Positions 1-10,289 of a stretch of DNA of 64,000 bases are shown here, piece by piece. Each line of letters starts with the position of its first letter. Within the stretch, counting starts at the first letter, position 1. A program made the position numbers and the translations under genes. The DNA is taken from positions 186,001 to 250,000 of the forward strand of contig NZ_JAGEOJ010000002.1 in assembly GCF_017573505.1 (NCBI RefSeq), given 5' to 3'. Source of the stretch: Actinomadura barringtoniae (lineage in GTDB: Bacteria > Actinomycetota > Actinomycetes > Streptosporangiales > Streptosporangiaceae). The notes under the pieces were generated by a model, which saw nothing but the letters and a program-made list of their open reading frames with translations, was not told where the DNA came from and searched no databases.

Positions 1-3000
1 CGGTACGCGGCGTCGTACTTGGTGACCTCCTGGGTGTAGGCCTGCCCGCCCGACCAGCGGATCGACTTGGCGGGCATCCCCTTGCCGCCGGTAACGGTGT
101 CGTAGGTCCACTCGGCGAGCTTGGTCTCGGTGCCGTCAGTGGCGACCTGGTGCTCGAAGGTCCTACGGCCGAGCGCGTCGTAGGTGAACTTCAGCGTGCG
201 GTTCTCGGCGTCGGTGGTCTTGGCGATGCCGCCTGCGGCGTTGTAGTCGACCTTGGTCAGACCCTTGTCTGGGTCGTCGAGGGTCTTCTTGTTGCCGTGC
301 AGGTCGTAGGTGTACTTCCACTGGTTTCCTGCGGCGTCGGTGACCGCCGACAGTTCACCGGCGGGGGTGTAAGCGTACTTGGTGGCGTTGTAGTCGGCCG
401 GGTCGTCGCTGACCGTTCCGTTCTTGTACTGCCGCTGCTCGACCGTCTTCCCGCGCGCATCGGTGATCGCGGTGGTCATGATTCCGCCCTTGGGCGGGGT
501 GACGGTGGTGCGGTCACCGCCATAGGCGGTCGTGGTGTGCCACTGCTCGGTCGCGTAGCTGTAGAGAGTGCTGACGACCGGGCGTTCTGCACCGTCGTAG
601 GTGATGATCGTCTGGCCCGGCACCGAGTTGTCCTGGGTCGGCGTCAGCAGGGTGGTGCCCGGCGTTCCGGTCTTGTCGACGTAGGGCTGGTTGGTCTTCC
701 AGACCAGACCGCGGCTGTCGTAGTAAGTGTCGGTGACAACTCGGTAGGTGGAGGCGCTGGGTTCCTGCGTCTGACGCGGCCGGAGCAGACCGTCGAGCAG
801 CTGGTAGCTGGTCTTCTGCTGCCCGTTGGGCATCAGCTCTTTGGTGGTGATGGCCGTCGCCGCGTTCTGGGTCATCTGGTAGGCGAACTCGGCGTTCGGC
901 GTCTTGTCGGTCGTACGGCCCGGCCCCCAGGCCTTCACGACCCGGCCGAGGGAGTCGTATTGGGTCGTGGAGGTGTTGCCGTTGGCGTCCTTGGTGGTGA
1001 CCGGCAAGCCCCAGGACGGCTCGATCGTCTGGGTGGAGGCCTGGTTGAGCGCGTTGGTGACAGTACGGCCGGTGACCAGGCTGGTCCCGGTGTAAGTAGT
1101 GCTGGTCTTGTTATTCAACCCGTCGAAGGTGTCCTTGGGACGGCCCAGCGAGTCGTAGGTGGTCTGCGTCGTGGTGACGTAGGTCGGCGTCGAGCCGGAA
1201 TAGGAGTCGGCCTCTTCAGTCTTGGTCGGCTCGCCGTAGCTGAGGTCGTAGGTCGTCTTGGTGTCCGAGACCGCGTCATCGGGATACTTGGGATCCTGGC
1301 CACACGGCTTGGCTACTGTCCACACCCGTTCGGGCAGGGACGTGATGCCCTTGGCGGAGTTGCCGGTGTAGGTGGTCTGGGTGCATTTATCATCGCCGTC
1401 ACCGACCGCAGAGCCCGTGTCGCCCTTGTCCCACTGCTGCTTGACCGTGCCGTCGTCGTTGAATTCCTTGACGAGTTCGGTGCGCTGGTACGAGCCGGGC
1501 GCGTTCAGCGCGGTCCGCGACCTGGTCCGGGCCGTGTCGATCATCCACGCTGTGGTCTTGCCCTGGGTGGAGGTCGGGCCGTGCTCCCAAGGGGTGTTGA
1601 TGGTCCCGGACAGCTCTCCGCCCGAGACCTCCTTGTATTGGATCCGCTCACGCAGGTAACCCTGGAGCCGTTCCCGGTCGTCGAACTCAGTACCCTCGGA
1701 GTCAACGATCTTCGCCGTCTTGGTCTGCGTGCCATCGGCGTTGGCGCGGTCTCCGTCCATTCCACGGAAATACAGATAGTCGGTTCGCGTCTGCTTTCCG
1801 GACGGTGAGCCGTGCAGGACGCGCACCTGCGAGTAGCCACGCCACTGCGACCAGGTCCGCAGCCGGGCTGGCACCAGAGCGTCATCGTCGGCATAGTGCC
1901 AGGCAGGCTTGTCCAGATACTTGTAGTGCGTATCTTCAGCGGAAGCGCCACCGACGTAGTCGGCGTTACTGACGTCGGTGACGACGTACTTGTGCATCCA
2001 GTCGGTGATCAGGTCTTTCGGGTCGGTGGCTCCCGGGCGGATGATCCGCTGCGGGAAGCACAATCGCGTATTGTCCTGCGGCGACGGCAGCGAGTCCTTG
2101 GTGCAGTCGCTCGGCGAGTAGGTGATGTTGGTGCCGCCACCGGACTCGTTGTCGATGTTGACCAGACGCCACTTGAGGAACGCGGGCAACGAGTCCCCGA
2201 TACCGTCCACCCGGTTGGGCATCTGGGTGTACCCGAACTTGACCTTCGGCAGCGAAATGGCACCGCCGACGACCCCCGTGCCGGTCGCCTTGCCGGTATG
2301 TGTGATCCCGTTCAACCGCAGCGACGGGTCGGAGGTGTCTCCAGCGGCCACGATCGACTGGTCGAACGCCCAGGTGTCGACCGGCTTGTAAGTCGTCCCG
2401 TTCAGGATCTGCGTGGTGATGCCGGCCAGCCGCTTACGCGTCCAGAACGTCGGAGAGAACTTGTTGCTGCATGTAGCGTCCTTGGCGCAGTTCTGGTCGA
2501 CCGGGACGTCCGGCCAGTTGGCACGGTTGGCCACGGTGAACTTGGCGTCGGCGCACTCGGTAGCACCCTTGAAACAGCGCTCCTGAACATCGAATACGAC
2601 CTGCTGCGGCGCCTTGGCCGTGAAGAGATTGTCCTTGGCCAGGCCATAGTCGATCCGCGACAAGTAGCCGCCCCGGGTGTAGGGGCTGGCGGGACTGGCG
2701 GTCTTGTTCTTGGCGTAGTAGTTGGTCTCAGCGCCGTACCACAGCGACATCGCGTTGCCGCGCGGGTCGACGACATAGTCCAGGTTCCACCGCCACGCCT
2801 GGTTGCAGAACGAATCCTTGAAACCGGTCGATGCGTAGCAGGGCTCCCCAGAGTCGTCACCGGCCACCGGGACCGTCCAGGTCGAGTTCGTCTCGGTCTT
2901 GCCCGAGGCCCAGCCCGGCAGATGGTTGAGTCCGAAGTAGTACTGGGTGCCGTCCGCGGTGGTGACCCGCCAGTGCTCACCCACGTCCCACGAGCCGCCC

Positions 3001-4322
3001 TCGTCACCGTTCGCGGCACCGGACAGCCATTCGATCTTGGAACCGTCGTCGTCCTTGGGGCGCCACTTGCCGGTCGAGTCGTCCCTCACCAGCTCGAGCG
3101 ACGAGCCGTTCAACGAGAGGGTGGCGTGATAGTCATCCCAGCACTGGTCGCCCGGCGGCGGAGTACCGGTCTGACCATCGTCCGAGCAGGACTTGAACTT
3201 GCGCTCGACATAACCGGGCCAGTAGTCGAAGCCCTCCCCCAGCCAGGACGTCTGGTTGTTGGTAGAGGACGTCCGGCCATCCACGGCACCCGAAGAGTAG
3301 GAAAGACCGATGGTGGGGGTGGGACCCGCCAGAGACGGCGGGACCCGCAGAGGATAAGACCAGGAGAACGCGCCGGACTGGTTGGAGACCTGCCACGTAG
3401 ACGACGGCGACAACGACGAGGCCGAGTAGTCACCGGCCGGGCCGGAGGAACCCGCCACCGCTGCCAGGAGCATCGGCTGCTGAGTGGCGGCGGGAACGTC
3501 CAGATCCGCACTGAGCCGGCTGGCGCGCGCGTCATTGCTCGAACCGGCCAGCGGTTGCGGCTGGCATCCCGTACGGCGCGGGCTGGTCAGCGCACACTCG
3601 GGAAGTTTCACCAGGTGGAGGCGCTGCGCCCAGCCGGCACCGCCCATGCCACGAAAACCCGAATAATCCAGCGACAGCGAAACCCTGCCCCCGGCCGCCG
3701 CGGCGGTGGCTCCCGTCTGAGCGGTCGCGGAAGCATCGGCTCCGACCTTCATCACCACGCCGTACAGCCCGGCGCCTGTCGCAGTCTTAGAGTCCAACAC
3801 CTGAACCTTCACGCGGCCCGGCATGACAGCGCCCGAAGGCAGCTTGGCCTGCTGCTGCGGACGTCCGATCCAAACCGGCAGGGACCCGGCTCGCACTGGT
3901 TGCTGCGGCGCAGCCACCTGGGAAGTCGGCGCCGTCCGGGCAGCAGGGCTGGGGGACGTCGCTGTGCGAGGGCTTGATGCTGAGGCACTGGGGCTGGACG
4001 TCGCCTGTCCCTGCTCCTGGTCCTTCTGCGCGTTCACCGATGGAGCGAAGTCGACTACCGCGCTGCCCGGCTTGGGCCAGCTCCCGCGCAAGTCGGGACG
4101 CGCACCCTTTGACGTGTCGATGTCGTGCGGCTTCGCTCTCACCTTGCGGGTCTTGACCGCATGCTCTTTCTGCGTCTTGGGCCGTTCACCGGTCTGCGGC
4201 TTGGCCACCGCGGACGCCGGCAGCGCCGCAACCACCTGAGCAGTCACCGCGACAGAAACCACCATGGCCAGAAGTGCCATCAAGCGACCCGACCACCAGG
4301 GCTTCATCAACCACCCGCGCAC
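1..4322 (-). CDS. Secreted RHS/YD-repeat protein, N-terminal part (runs off window)
   Basis: The frame is open without interruption from about 4322 to the window edge, giving at least 1440 residues; the C-terminus lies outside. The start is taken as GTG 4322, just behind GGAGGA; ATG 4307 is an in-frame alternative. The N-terminus has a signal sequence (LMALLAMVVSVAVTAQVVAA). A Ser/Thr/Ala/Pro-rich stretch follows, then an SpvB-like region around residues 330-380 (FSWSYPLRVPPSLAGP, GEGFDYWPGYVERKF). From about residue 1050 YD repeats appear, for example YDSLGRVVKAWGPG, YDLHGNKKTLDD and YDALGRRTFEH. RHS proteins build a beta-cocoon that encloses a variable C-terminal domain, often a toxin; that end is not visible here. 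It follows the LamG gene by 104 bp on the same strand. The family call is firm; a toxin function is inferred. Confidence 0.92.
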   Translation of the reverse strand, partial: MRGWLMKPWWSGRLMALLAMVVSVAVTAQVVAALPASAVAKPQTGERPKTQKEHAVKTRKVRAKPHDIDTSKGARPDLRGSWPKPGSAVVDFAPSVNAQKDQEQGQATSSPSASASSPRTATSPSPAARTAPTSQVAAPQQPVRAGSLPVWIGRPQQQAKLPSGAVMPGRVKVQVLDSKTATGAGLYGVVMKVGADASATAQTGATAAAAGGRVSLSLDYSGFRGMGGAGWAQRLHLVKLPECALTSPRRTGCQPQPLAGSSNDARASRLSADLDVPAATQQPMLLAAVAGSSGPAGDYSASSLSPSSTWQVSNQSGAFSWSYPLRVPPSLAGPTPTIGLSYSSGAVDGRTSSTNNQTSWLGEGFDYWPGYVERKFKSCSDDGQTGTPPPGDQCWDDYHATLSLNGSSLELVRDDSTGKWRPKDDDGSKIEWLSGAANGDEGGSWDVGEHWRVTTADGTQYYFGLNHLPGWASGKTETNSTWTVPVAGDDSGEPCYASTGFKDSFCNQAWRWNLDYVVDPRGNAMSLWYGAETNYYAKNKTASPASPYTRGGYLSRIDYGLAKDNLFTAKAPQQVVFDVQERCFKGATECADAKFTVANRANWPDVPVDQNCAKDATCSNKFSPTFWTRKRLAGITTQILNGTTYKPVDTWAFDQSIVAAGDTSDPSLRLNGITHTGKATGTGVVGGAISLPKVKFGYTQMPNRVDGIGDSLPAFLKWRLVNIDNESGGGTNITYSPSDCTKDSLPSPQDNTRLCFPQRIIRPGATDPKDLITDWMHKYVVTDVSNADYVGGASAEDTHYKYLDKPAWHYADDDALVPARLRTWSQWRGYSQVRVLHGSPSGKQTRTDYLYFRGMDGDRANADGTQTKTAKIVDSEGTEFDDRERLQGYLRERIQYKEVSGGELSGTINTPWEHGPTSTQGKTTAWMIDTARTRSRTALNAPGSYQRTELVKEFNDDGTVKQQWDKGDTGSAVGDGDDKCTQTTYTGNSAKGITSLPERVWTVAKPCGQDPKYPDDAVSDTKTTYDLSYGEPTKTEEADSYSGSTPTYVTTTQTTYDSLGRPKDTFDGLNNKTSTTYTGTSLVTGRTVTNALNQASTQTIEPSWGLPVTTKDANGNTSTTQYDSLGRVVKAWGPGRTTDKTPNAEFAYQMTQNAATAITTKELMPNGQQKTSYQLLDGLLRPRQTQEPSASTYRVVTDTYYDSRGLVWKTNQPYVDKTGTPGTTLLTPTQDNSVPGQTIITYDGAERPVVSTLYSYATEQWHTTTAYGGDRTTVTPPKGGIMTTAITDARGKTVEQRQYKNGTVSDDPADYNATKYAYTPAGELSAVTDAAGNQWKYTYDLHGNKKTLDDPDKGLTKVDYNAAGGIAKTTDAENRTLKFTYDALGRRTFEHQVATDGTETKLAEWTYDTVTGGKGMPAKSIRWSGGQAYTQEVTKYDAAY

Positions 4323-4426
4323 GATTCCTCCGAGCCCATACCACGTCGAGTTCTCGTCAAATGGGCGCGGAGGGGTGGCAAGCGGGCCGCGCGCCCGGCG
4401 GCCCGCCCACATCAGTTGCGTTGTCG

Positions 4427-7400
4427 TCAGGGATTCGGCACTGGCAGGCGAATATTGCGATTCGCGTCCGCCAGGATCATTCCGTCCGACGTCGTGGTGA
4501 ATGCACCCGGGTAGATGTGCAGATCCTGGATAGAACCATCCAGATAGTCGGTGTACTTGTCGTTGTACCAGTTCCGGCCCACCTGGAGGCTGCCGCCTGC
4601 TGTCCAGCTCGCACGGAAACCGTTGGTCTCCACGACGTCGGTCTCACCCACGCTCTTCCCGTTCATGTAGAGATTGAGCGTTCCCTTGCTGGATTCGTAG
4701 ACAGCGGCCAGATGAGTCCACGTGTCCTGTTGCGCGGGATAGTCACTGTTGGAGATCGAACGACGTGAGACGTACTTCGGATCGGACGGCAGCACGTCAC
4801 TCTTCGTCATCAGGAACGACCAGTATTTCTCGGTGTCGCTGATGTATTTGTAATAAAGCGAAAACCCGGGACCGTGGTTACCGCTTTGGCTGACCACGAC
4901 CATGTTGTGCTTGGGGAGACTCCTCAGGTTGACCCAGGCGGTCACGGTAAAGCTCAGGTCGGTTCGTATGACCGGGACCTTGTTGGTGGTGTTATTGCTG
5001 TTCGGGCAGGCGACCACGGCGGTGTTGGTGTTGCCGCAGGCGCTCAGACCGTCGAACCCAATGGCCTTGCCGAGGTCCGGGCGGCCATCGGTCCAGTACG
5101 CAGGTGCGCCGAACATCAAAGTGTGATTGTTGCCGGACTGGTCCTGGCTGACCGCGCCGGTGCCCTCTCCGAGTGACCAGAACCCGGCACTGATCTGGGG
5201 ACAGACGATGTAGGCGTTCTCTCCACAGCTAGGCGCCTGAACAAAGAAGGTCTTTGAGAACAGGGACTTCTTGTCGTCGGTGTTGCCGACCGCGTCATAA
5301 GCCTTGACATAGAGCACCGTCGGCCCGAACGTCGGGGGCGTGATCTGAACCCGCGCGGTACGGTCCGCATCGGTCCCCGCAGTCACCTGAGCGGTCGGCT
5401 GATCAGTGCCGATGGAGTATTTGTAGTACGCGACGTCATTGGTCGCGCCGACCTGCGGGGCCTTTAGCTCGAACCAGCCCGGTTTGTTGATGGCACCAGC
5501 CCATGTGTCGTCCGGGTATACGGGAGCAGACTCGCCAGGTCCTGCCACCGGATTGATCGTCACGACCTCGTCCGGGATCGTGGTGTCGACTCTGAAGAAG
5601 CACGGGTTGCTCCAATAGCTGACCCCCTGCTCGTCGGTCTTCCAGGTGTCGTAGGAGCGAGCCTTGACGTAGTAGGTCCCGTCCGCCAACGACCGGGTGT
5701 TGTCCTGCGGGATGCGGGTACTCCAGGTTCTCCCCGAGGCGTACTGATGAGGGTCGATCGGGGAACCAATCTTGGTCATCACCTTCGTAGTGGGGTCATA
5801 CGATCCCCACTCGAACTCCATCGACGTCAGCTGCTGTCCCTTGGCGCCGTCGGGGTCCGTTCCCACGGCCGTCACCTCGGGAGCCTCACGATCCGAAATC
5901 TTCCCGATCAACGGCCACGTCGTGGCCGAGCAGGTCTTACCACTGACCTTCAGCTGGGACGGCTGATCCGGACGCTGGTTGTAGAAGATGGTCAGCTTCG
6001 GGTCGAGCTTGAACCGCATCCACGAACTGTCGCTGCCCTCACTGTCGCTGGGCGCCTTCAGACCAAGAGCCAGACTGTTCCATCCGCCTGAAGACGCCCG
6101 GCGGGCCGCGGCCAGGGCGTTGAACTCCAGCTTCTTCTCGCCGCAACCGGTGTGCCCGAGGGAGGCGTTCTGGGTGTCCTGCCGGACCAGCCAGTGGTCG
6201 GACCCGGTGAAGTTGTTCCAGGTCTCGTTGCCGTTGATGGTGTAGGTCTGCCACAACTCGACATCAGGCGTGGCCGTGCATGACCAGTCAGACGTCCAGG
6301 ACCCAGTGATAGTGAAGGTCGCCTCTCCAACAAAGGCACCCTTGGGTAGCGGATCCACGTCCATCAAGAACATCGACCGGATCGGGCCCGCGCCACCGTA
6401 GCTTCCCGAACGCGGTGGGTACGGCGTCCCGTTGGAGTACTTACACGAGTTGTCCCAGCAGACATTGCTCGGATAAGCCTTGTCGATGTAACCCCAGTGG
6501 TTACGGTTCCCAGTGAAGTCGGGATCGATGTACACGGGATACTTCGTCGCGGGGTCCTTCAACATCTCCTGATCAGGCGTGATGGTCAGGGTCCCCGCGC
6601 CGACCTGGGTCGGCATCTCTACGGGAGGTTTCTCAACCTGAGATTGCTCGCTTCCCGAGGGCATGCTGTTGCGCGGCTGAGCCGACTGCGAGCCAGCGGC
6701 TTCCTTGTTCGAGTCCCACATCGTGGGGGTGTTGGCGTGAAAGACACGGCGGCCCACGGTGTCGACCGCGTCCACTCCGTTGTGGCTGTCGGTTCGCAGC
6801 GTCACGCCGGTCGTCTGCGTGGTGAACTGGATCTTCGCAAGCGCTGGGTTCTTGGCCGCCTCAGGAGTCTTGACGACCAAGACCTCGCTGTAGCCGAACA
6901 TCGTTGCAGTGATCTTCAGGTCCACGTCCGGCAGAACCGCGGCATAGGTCGCCGTCGGCCCGTTGACCGTCGGCTTCGGGAGACTTGCCTTCCAGCCAAG
7001 ACGCAGCGATCGGCTACGGCTGCGGTCGGTGAAGCTCACCAGCGGAGCGGCTCCCCCACCCGAGAAGACCACATCGGCGGGACTGGCCGCGGGAGCCAGT
7101 GAACCGTCCGCTCGCTGCTTGAGCGTCAGATCAATGCCGCTCCACGTGCCGTCTGCCCGGCGCACCCGCTGGGGCAGGGCGGTGATCTCAAGCTTGGCGT
7201 TGCCGTCTGGATTGACCCAGGTCGTCGACGTTTCCGTCCGCAACAACGTGGCCTCGACCGGCTTCCCGGTCTTCTTCGCCTCCAAAGCAGCCGCCGTCTC
7301 GGAGCCCTTCACCGGCGCAGGCGGGCCGTCCGCCTTGGCAGGGGTGCCGCCGATCGTCTGAAGTCCCACTGCGGCCATGACGGTCACCACAGTTCCAGCG

Positions 7401-7501
7401 ATGACCTCACGCCCAAGCCGACGAGCCGCGCCCCGTCGCGGGGTGTGGAACACGCCCTGGGGTTCAGATCCGGGACTGCGCAAGCGGGCACGAAGGGGCA
7501 C
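4427..7501 (-). CDS. Secreted LamG-domain protein, partner of the RHS gene
   Basis: This protein has 1024 residues. It starts at GTG 7501 behind AGGAG with 5-base spacing. A basic N-terminus precedes a hydrophobic segment at about residues 33-50, so it is probably exported. The central part is beta-rich and includes segments such as WVNPDGNAKLEITALPQRVR. From about residue 765 to 1005 there is a LamG/concanavalin-like jellyroll (ISAGFWSLGEGTG, FTVTAWVNL, TWTHLAAVYESSKGTLNLYM, DYLDGSIQDLHIY). Such proteins commonly sit immediately upstream of giant RHS genes in actinomycetes and probably mediate surface or glycan binding. It is the first gene of a two-gene unit with the RHS gene. The 226 bp between it and the divergent phosphodiesterase gene is AT-richer than its surroundings and should hold both promoters. 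Confidence 0.85.
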   Translation of the reverse strand: MPLRARLRSPGSEPQGVFHTPRRGAARRLGREVIAGTVVTVMAAVGLQTIGGTPAKADGPPAPVKGSETAAALEAKKTGKPVEATLLRTETSTTWVNPDGNAKLEITALPQRVRRADGTWSGIDLTLKQRADGSLAPAASPADVVFSGGGAAPLVSFTDRSRSRSLRLGWKASLPKPTVNGPTATYAAVLPDVDLKITATMFGYSEVLVVKTPEAAKNPALAKIQFTTQTTGVTLRTDSHNGVDAVDTVGRRVFHANTPTMWDSNKEAAGSQSAQPRNSMPSGSEQSQVEKPPVEMPTQVGAGTLTITPDQEMLKDPATKYPVYIDPDFTGNRNHWGYIDKAYPSNVCWDNSCKYSNGTPYPPRSGSYGGAGPIRSMFLMDVDPLPKGAFVGEATFTITGSWTSDWSCTATPDVELWQTYTINGNETWNNFTGSDHWLVRQDTQNASLGHTGCGEKKLEFNALAAARRASSGGWNSLALGLKAPSDSEGSDSSWMRFKLDPKLTIFYNQRPDQPSQLKVSGKTCSATTWPLIGKISDREAPEVTAVGTDPDGAKGQQLTSMEFEWGSYDPTTKVMTKIGSPIDPHQYASGRTWSTRIPQDNTRSLADGTYYVKARSYDTWKTDEQGVSYWSNPCFFRVDTTIPDEVVTINPVAGPGESAPVYPDDTWAGAINKPGWFELKAPQVGATNDVAYYKYSIGTDQPTAQVTAGTDADRTARVQITPPTFGPTVLYVKAYDAVGNTDDKKSLFSKTFFVQAPSCGENAYIVCPQISAGFWSLGEGTGAVSQDQSGNNHTLMFGAPAYWTDGRPDLGKAIGFDGLSACGNTNTAVVACPNSNNTTNKVPVIRTDLSFTVTAWVNLRSLPKHNMVVVSQSGNHGPGFSLYYKYISDTEKYWSFLMTKSDVLPSDPKYVSRRSISNSDYPAQQDTWTHLAAVYESSKGTLNLYMNGKSVGETDVVETNGFRASWTAGGSLQVGRNWYNDKYTDYLDGSIQDLHIYPGAFTTTSDGMILADANRNIRLPVPNP

Positions 7502-7727
7502 AGACGCTCCTGAGAGGGGGTAAGCCGAATCAAAGTCGGCTTAACGTAGCGTCACCATCTTCCGTTAGGGAAGTTAACAGTTCCCAGAAATAATGTGATC
7601 TACAACACTCTCAAGTGGCGTAAACCAGGACACCTGGGCACCCGTCTTTCCTTTCTGGCCCAGAGACCCCGGCGGCCAAGCCAGGGGTCGATTACTCAGC
7701 GCAACATCTCGAGAAGGAACAGACCGC

Positions 7728-9170
7728 GTGCCGACCCCCCGCTCCCTCGCATGCATCTCGGTAATGGCCCTGCTCACCTCGGGCGCGCTCCCGCCCGGGT
7801 CGGCCACCGCGAACGCCCGACCGGGTTTCCGAGTCAACGTCCTGCCTCAGCGATTCGTGATCGCGCACCGGGGCTCCGGATCGTTCATGGCCCCGGAGAA
7901 CACCCAGGCCGCGCTGGACCGCGGAGTGAGCGACCCGAACGCCGACTTGCTGGAGTTCGACATCCAGGTGCTCAAGGACGGCGTCGGCGGGGTCTGGCAC
8001 GACCCGACGGTCGACCGCATCTCCACCTCGTCAGGGCCAGTCACGGCTCTCGACAGCACAGCGTTTAAGAAGCTGGTGATCGACGCCCCCGCCTGGTTCG
8101 GAGGAAAGGGCGCAGCGAGCCACCCGCTGCTGCTGGACGAACTGCTCGACCAGTACGCCGGGCGCAAGCTACTGCTCGCCCACCCCAAGGACACCCAGGC
8201 CATGCAACTGGCCATCGACACCCTGACCCGGCGTGGCCTGCAGGACGTCGTGCAGATCCAGACCTTCTCCCGCTCTGACGCTGTCCTGGCCAAGAACGCC
8301 GGCTTCGTCGTTCAGGTGCTGGTCGGATCCGCCAACCAAGCGACCATCGACACGCCCCAAGCCATCCAGGCCGACGGAATCCAGCGAGTCTCCATCTGGC
8401 AGGGCCTACCCGACGCCACCATCCGCAGTTATGTCGCGGCGGGCCTGACCGTGGCCGCCTATGACGTCAACCGGCACTACCGCCGCGACCAGCTCTACGC
8501 CCTCGGGGTACACGGCCTGGACACCGACGACCCCACCTACATCCGCGGCGACTCGGCCCGCTACCGCCGCACCAGTGATCCTTTCGGCTACCAGACCTGG
8601 TGGTACGGACACCTCGGCCAAGTCCAGACCCCCTCCCGCCTCGCCGCCGAGCACCCAGACCGGGGATCCTTCATCGCCCCCAACTGGTGGACCGTTCCGC
8701 GCGGGAGCTATCCCCTGTTCGTCCGGCAAGGCTGGGCCCAGCTGAACAAGACTCAAGAGCTGCGCGTCTGGATGCAGGCCACCGCACTTGGCGCCGACAC
8801 GACCCGCTGGGCAGGCCTCTACTTCTCCGCGCAACGCGACAACGCCTACGCCGACGCCAGCGCTGACCCGCTCAACGCCGGATACTCCCTCATCCTCCGC
8901 CAGAACGGGCAACTCCAGCTCTACCGCAAGGACCCCACTCGCACCGTCCTGCTCAAGACCATCAACACCCCGGCACTCCGAACCGGAACCCTCGCCAAGA
9001 TCCAAATCAAGATCACCAGCACCGGCATCTACATCCGCCGATACGACATCACATCCACAGGCGCCACCATCCGCGACACCCACTACCGCGGGACCTACCT
9101 CTACCTCGGCCGTTCCGCCTACACCGGACACCAAGGCCCAGGCATCGCCTTCCGCGTCTCCACCCGGTAA
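7728..9170 (+). CDS. Secreted glycerophosphodiester phosphodiesterase
   Basis: The protein has 480 residues. The GTG start at 7728 is preceded by AGAAGGAAC. A short hydrophobic N-terminus (ACISVMALLTSGALPPGSA) looks like a signal peptide. The catalytic TIM-barrel follows: HRG at 47-49, PENT at 56-59, E76 and D78 in LLEFDIQ, and HD at 91-92. These are the general acid/base and metal ligands of the GDPD family, which hydrolyses glycerophosphodiesters to glycerol-3-phosphate and an alcohol. The barrel ends near residue 280 (HGLDTDDPTYIRGD). The remaining 200 residues look like an extra beta-rich, possibly binding, domain that most GDPDs lack. It is divergent from the LamG/RHS pair and may scavenge phosphate from envelope polymers or lipids. 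Confidence 0.9.
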   Translation: MPTPRSLACISVMALLTSGALPPGSATANARPGFRVNVLPQRFVIAHRGSGSFMAPENTQAALDRGVSDPNADLLEFDIQVLKDGVGGVWHDPTVDRISTSSGPVTALDSTAFKKLVIDAPAWFGGKGAASHPLLLDELLDQYAGRKLLLAHPKDTQAMQLAIDTLTRRGLQDVVQIQTFSRSDAVLAKNAGFVVQVLVGSANQATIDTPQAIQADGIQRVSIWQGLPDATIRSYVAAGLTVAAYDVNRHYRRDQLYALGVHGLDTDDPTYIRGDSARYRRTSDPFGYQTWWYGHLGQVQTPSRLAAEHPDRGSFIAPNWWTVPRGSYPLFVRQGWAQLNKTQELRVWMQATALGADTTRWAGLYFSAQRDNAYADASADPLNAGYSLILRQNGQLQLYRKDPTRTVLLKTINTPALRTGTLAKIQIKITSTGIYIRRYDITSTGATIRDTHYRGTYLYLGRSAYTGHQGPGIAFRVSTR

Positions 9171-10289
9171 ACAAGCAGCACCGTCGGCCAGTACCTGTGC
9201 GACGGATCCGGCCCGCTCCCTCTGCGTACGGGCAAGAAACAGAACCAGCCAAGCGGTGGGCAGCAACAAACGGCGACTCGCCCCGGACCTCCGCCCGGGG
9301 CGGGCAGCTTTACTCGCAGCAGCCTCTCCCAGCGGTGCGGCGGCACAGCCGGCGTCCAGCAGGATCCGCCACCACGGCTCAGCCGACCTGCACACCAACC
9401 TGCCGCTACGACCCCCATCAGCGCGATCGTGCTTGTGCGGCCCGTCACCGACAACAGGTCCACCGCGATTCACAGACGCTCGCCTTCATCGACCTGCGCG
9501 ACTGCCCGACGGATCAAGGTCAGCGGATCTGGCAGTAGGGGTAGGTCCCTCAACGGCATGAAGTCGCCGCCAGCACCAACTCGGCACACGCCAAGGTCGT
9601 CTCTCCAAGGCGGCCGTCCAGACTGGCCCGGGGTCGATCCTCCCCCAGCCCCAGCAGGTGGAGTCTCCTCCTGCTGAGCGACTTCCACCCCCGCGGTGCC
9701 AGGCCCGGGCACGACCTCCGCATGGCAGGGCAACACCAGGTCGCAGGTCCTCTAGGCTCGGATCGAACGTCTCGGTCGGCACCAATCGCAGCACCACACA
9801 TTTCCTCAGCGCTCGCGAGCTGAGCCGCCCGCGCACCGCGGAGACCGCGAGCTAAGCGGCCATGAGCACGCACAAGACCGACCGTACGGGTGTCTTCCCC
9901 CTCCGGAGTTCCACAGCGGAAGCACGGGCATTGACCTGAAGACGCAGGGCTTCACTCCCCAAGTATTTGTCGGCCTACAGCGGGGTCACCGACCTCGGTT
10001 GGTCGTGGGCGGCTAGCGAGGTGGTCGTCCCGGCAGAAGAGCGCGACCACCTTCGAGTCGCAGTGGGCCTCCATGCCCTACCTCGGCAGCGCCTCTGGTC
10101 TGACCGCTGCCAGCCCCATCGTTAGAGTGCGACTCTCCCCGTGGGCCCCGACCGCACGTGGTCTGCCAGGCTCCAAAGGTCTTCTCATTAGACCGAACCT
10201 TACGGACCTGGCAGAGGGGCTCTCAGCGCAGAGCTGACAAGGGCCTGGGTAGCCGGCCACACCGGCTTCCGGGGTTTCAGACTTCGCTC
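9171..10289. other. 1.1-kb stretch without a supportable gene
   Basis: Apart from the hairpin near 9290, no recognisable coding sequence, repeat or RNA was found. Open frames in both directions are short, overlap one another, are rich in Arg/Pro/Ser and resemble no family I know. The stretch lies inside the presumed island next to a broken integrase, so decayed genes are the likely explanation. Confidence 0.5.
9279..9302 (+). terminator. Possible stem-loop terminator after the phosphodiesterase gene
   Basis: CGCCCCGG and CCGGGGCG form a perfect 8-bp stem with an 8-base loop, 109 bp after the phosphodiesterase stop. No clear T-run follows, so it may be only a structured 3' end. Confidence 0.3.

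Noticed and set aside
150..3977. Two long + strand open frames (552 and 721 codons) opposite the RHS gene
   Set aside because: They are antisense to an uninterrupted RHS frame with YD repeats; their predicted products are low-complexity Arg/Gly/Val-rich and match nothing. High GC opens such frames by chance.
9171..10289. Several 70-130 codon frames in the gene desert
   Set aside because: They overlap in conflicting frames, have no ribosome sites or family resemblance and look like decayed sequence.
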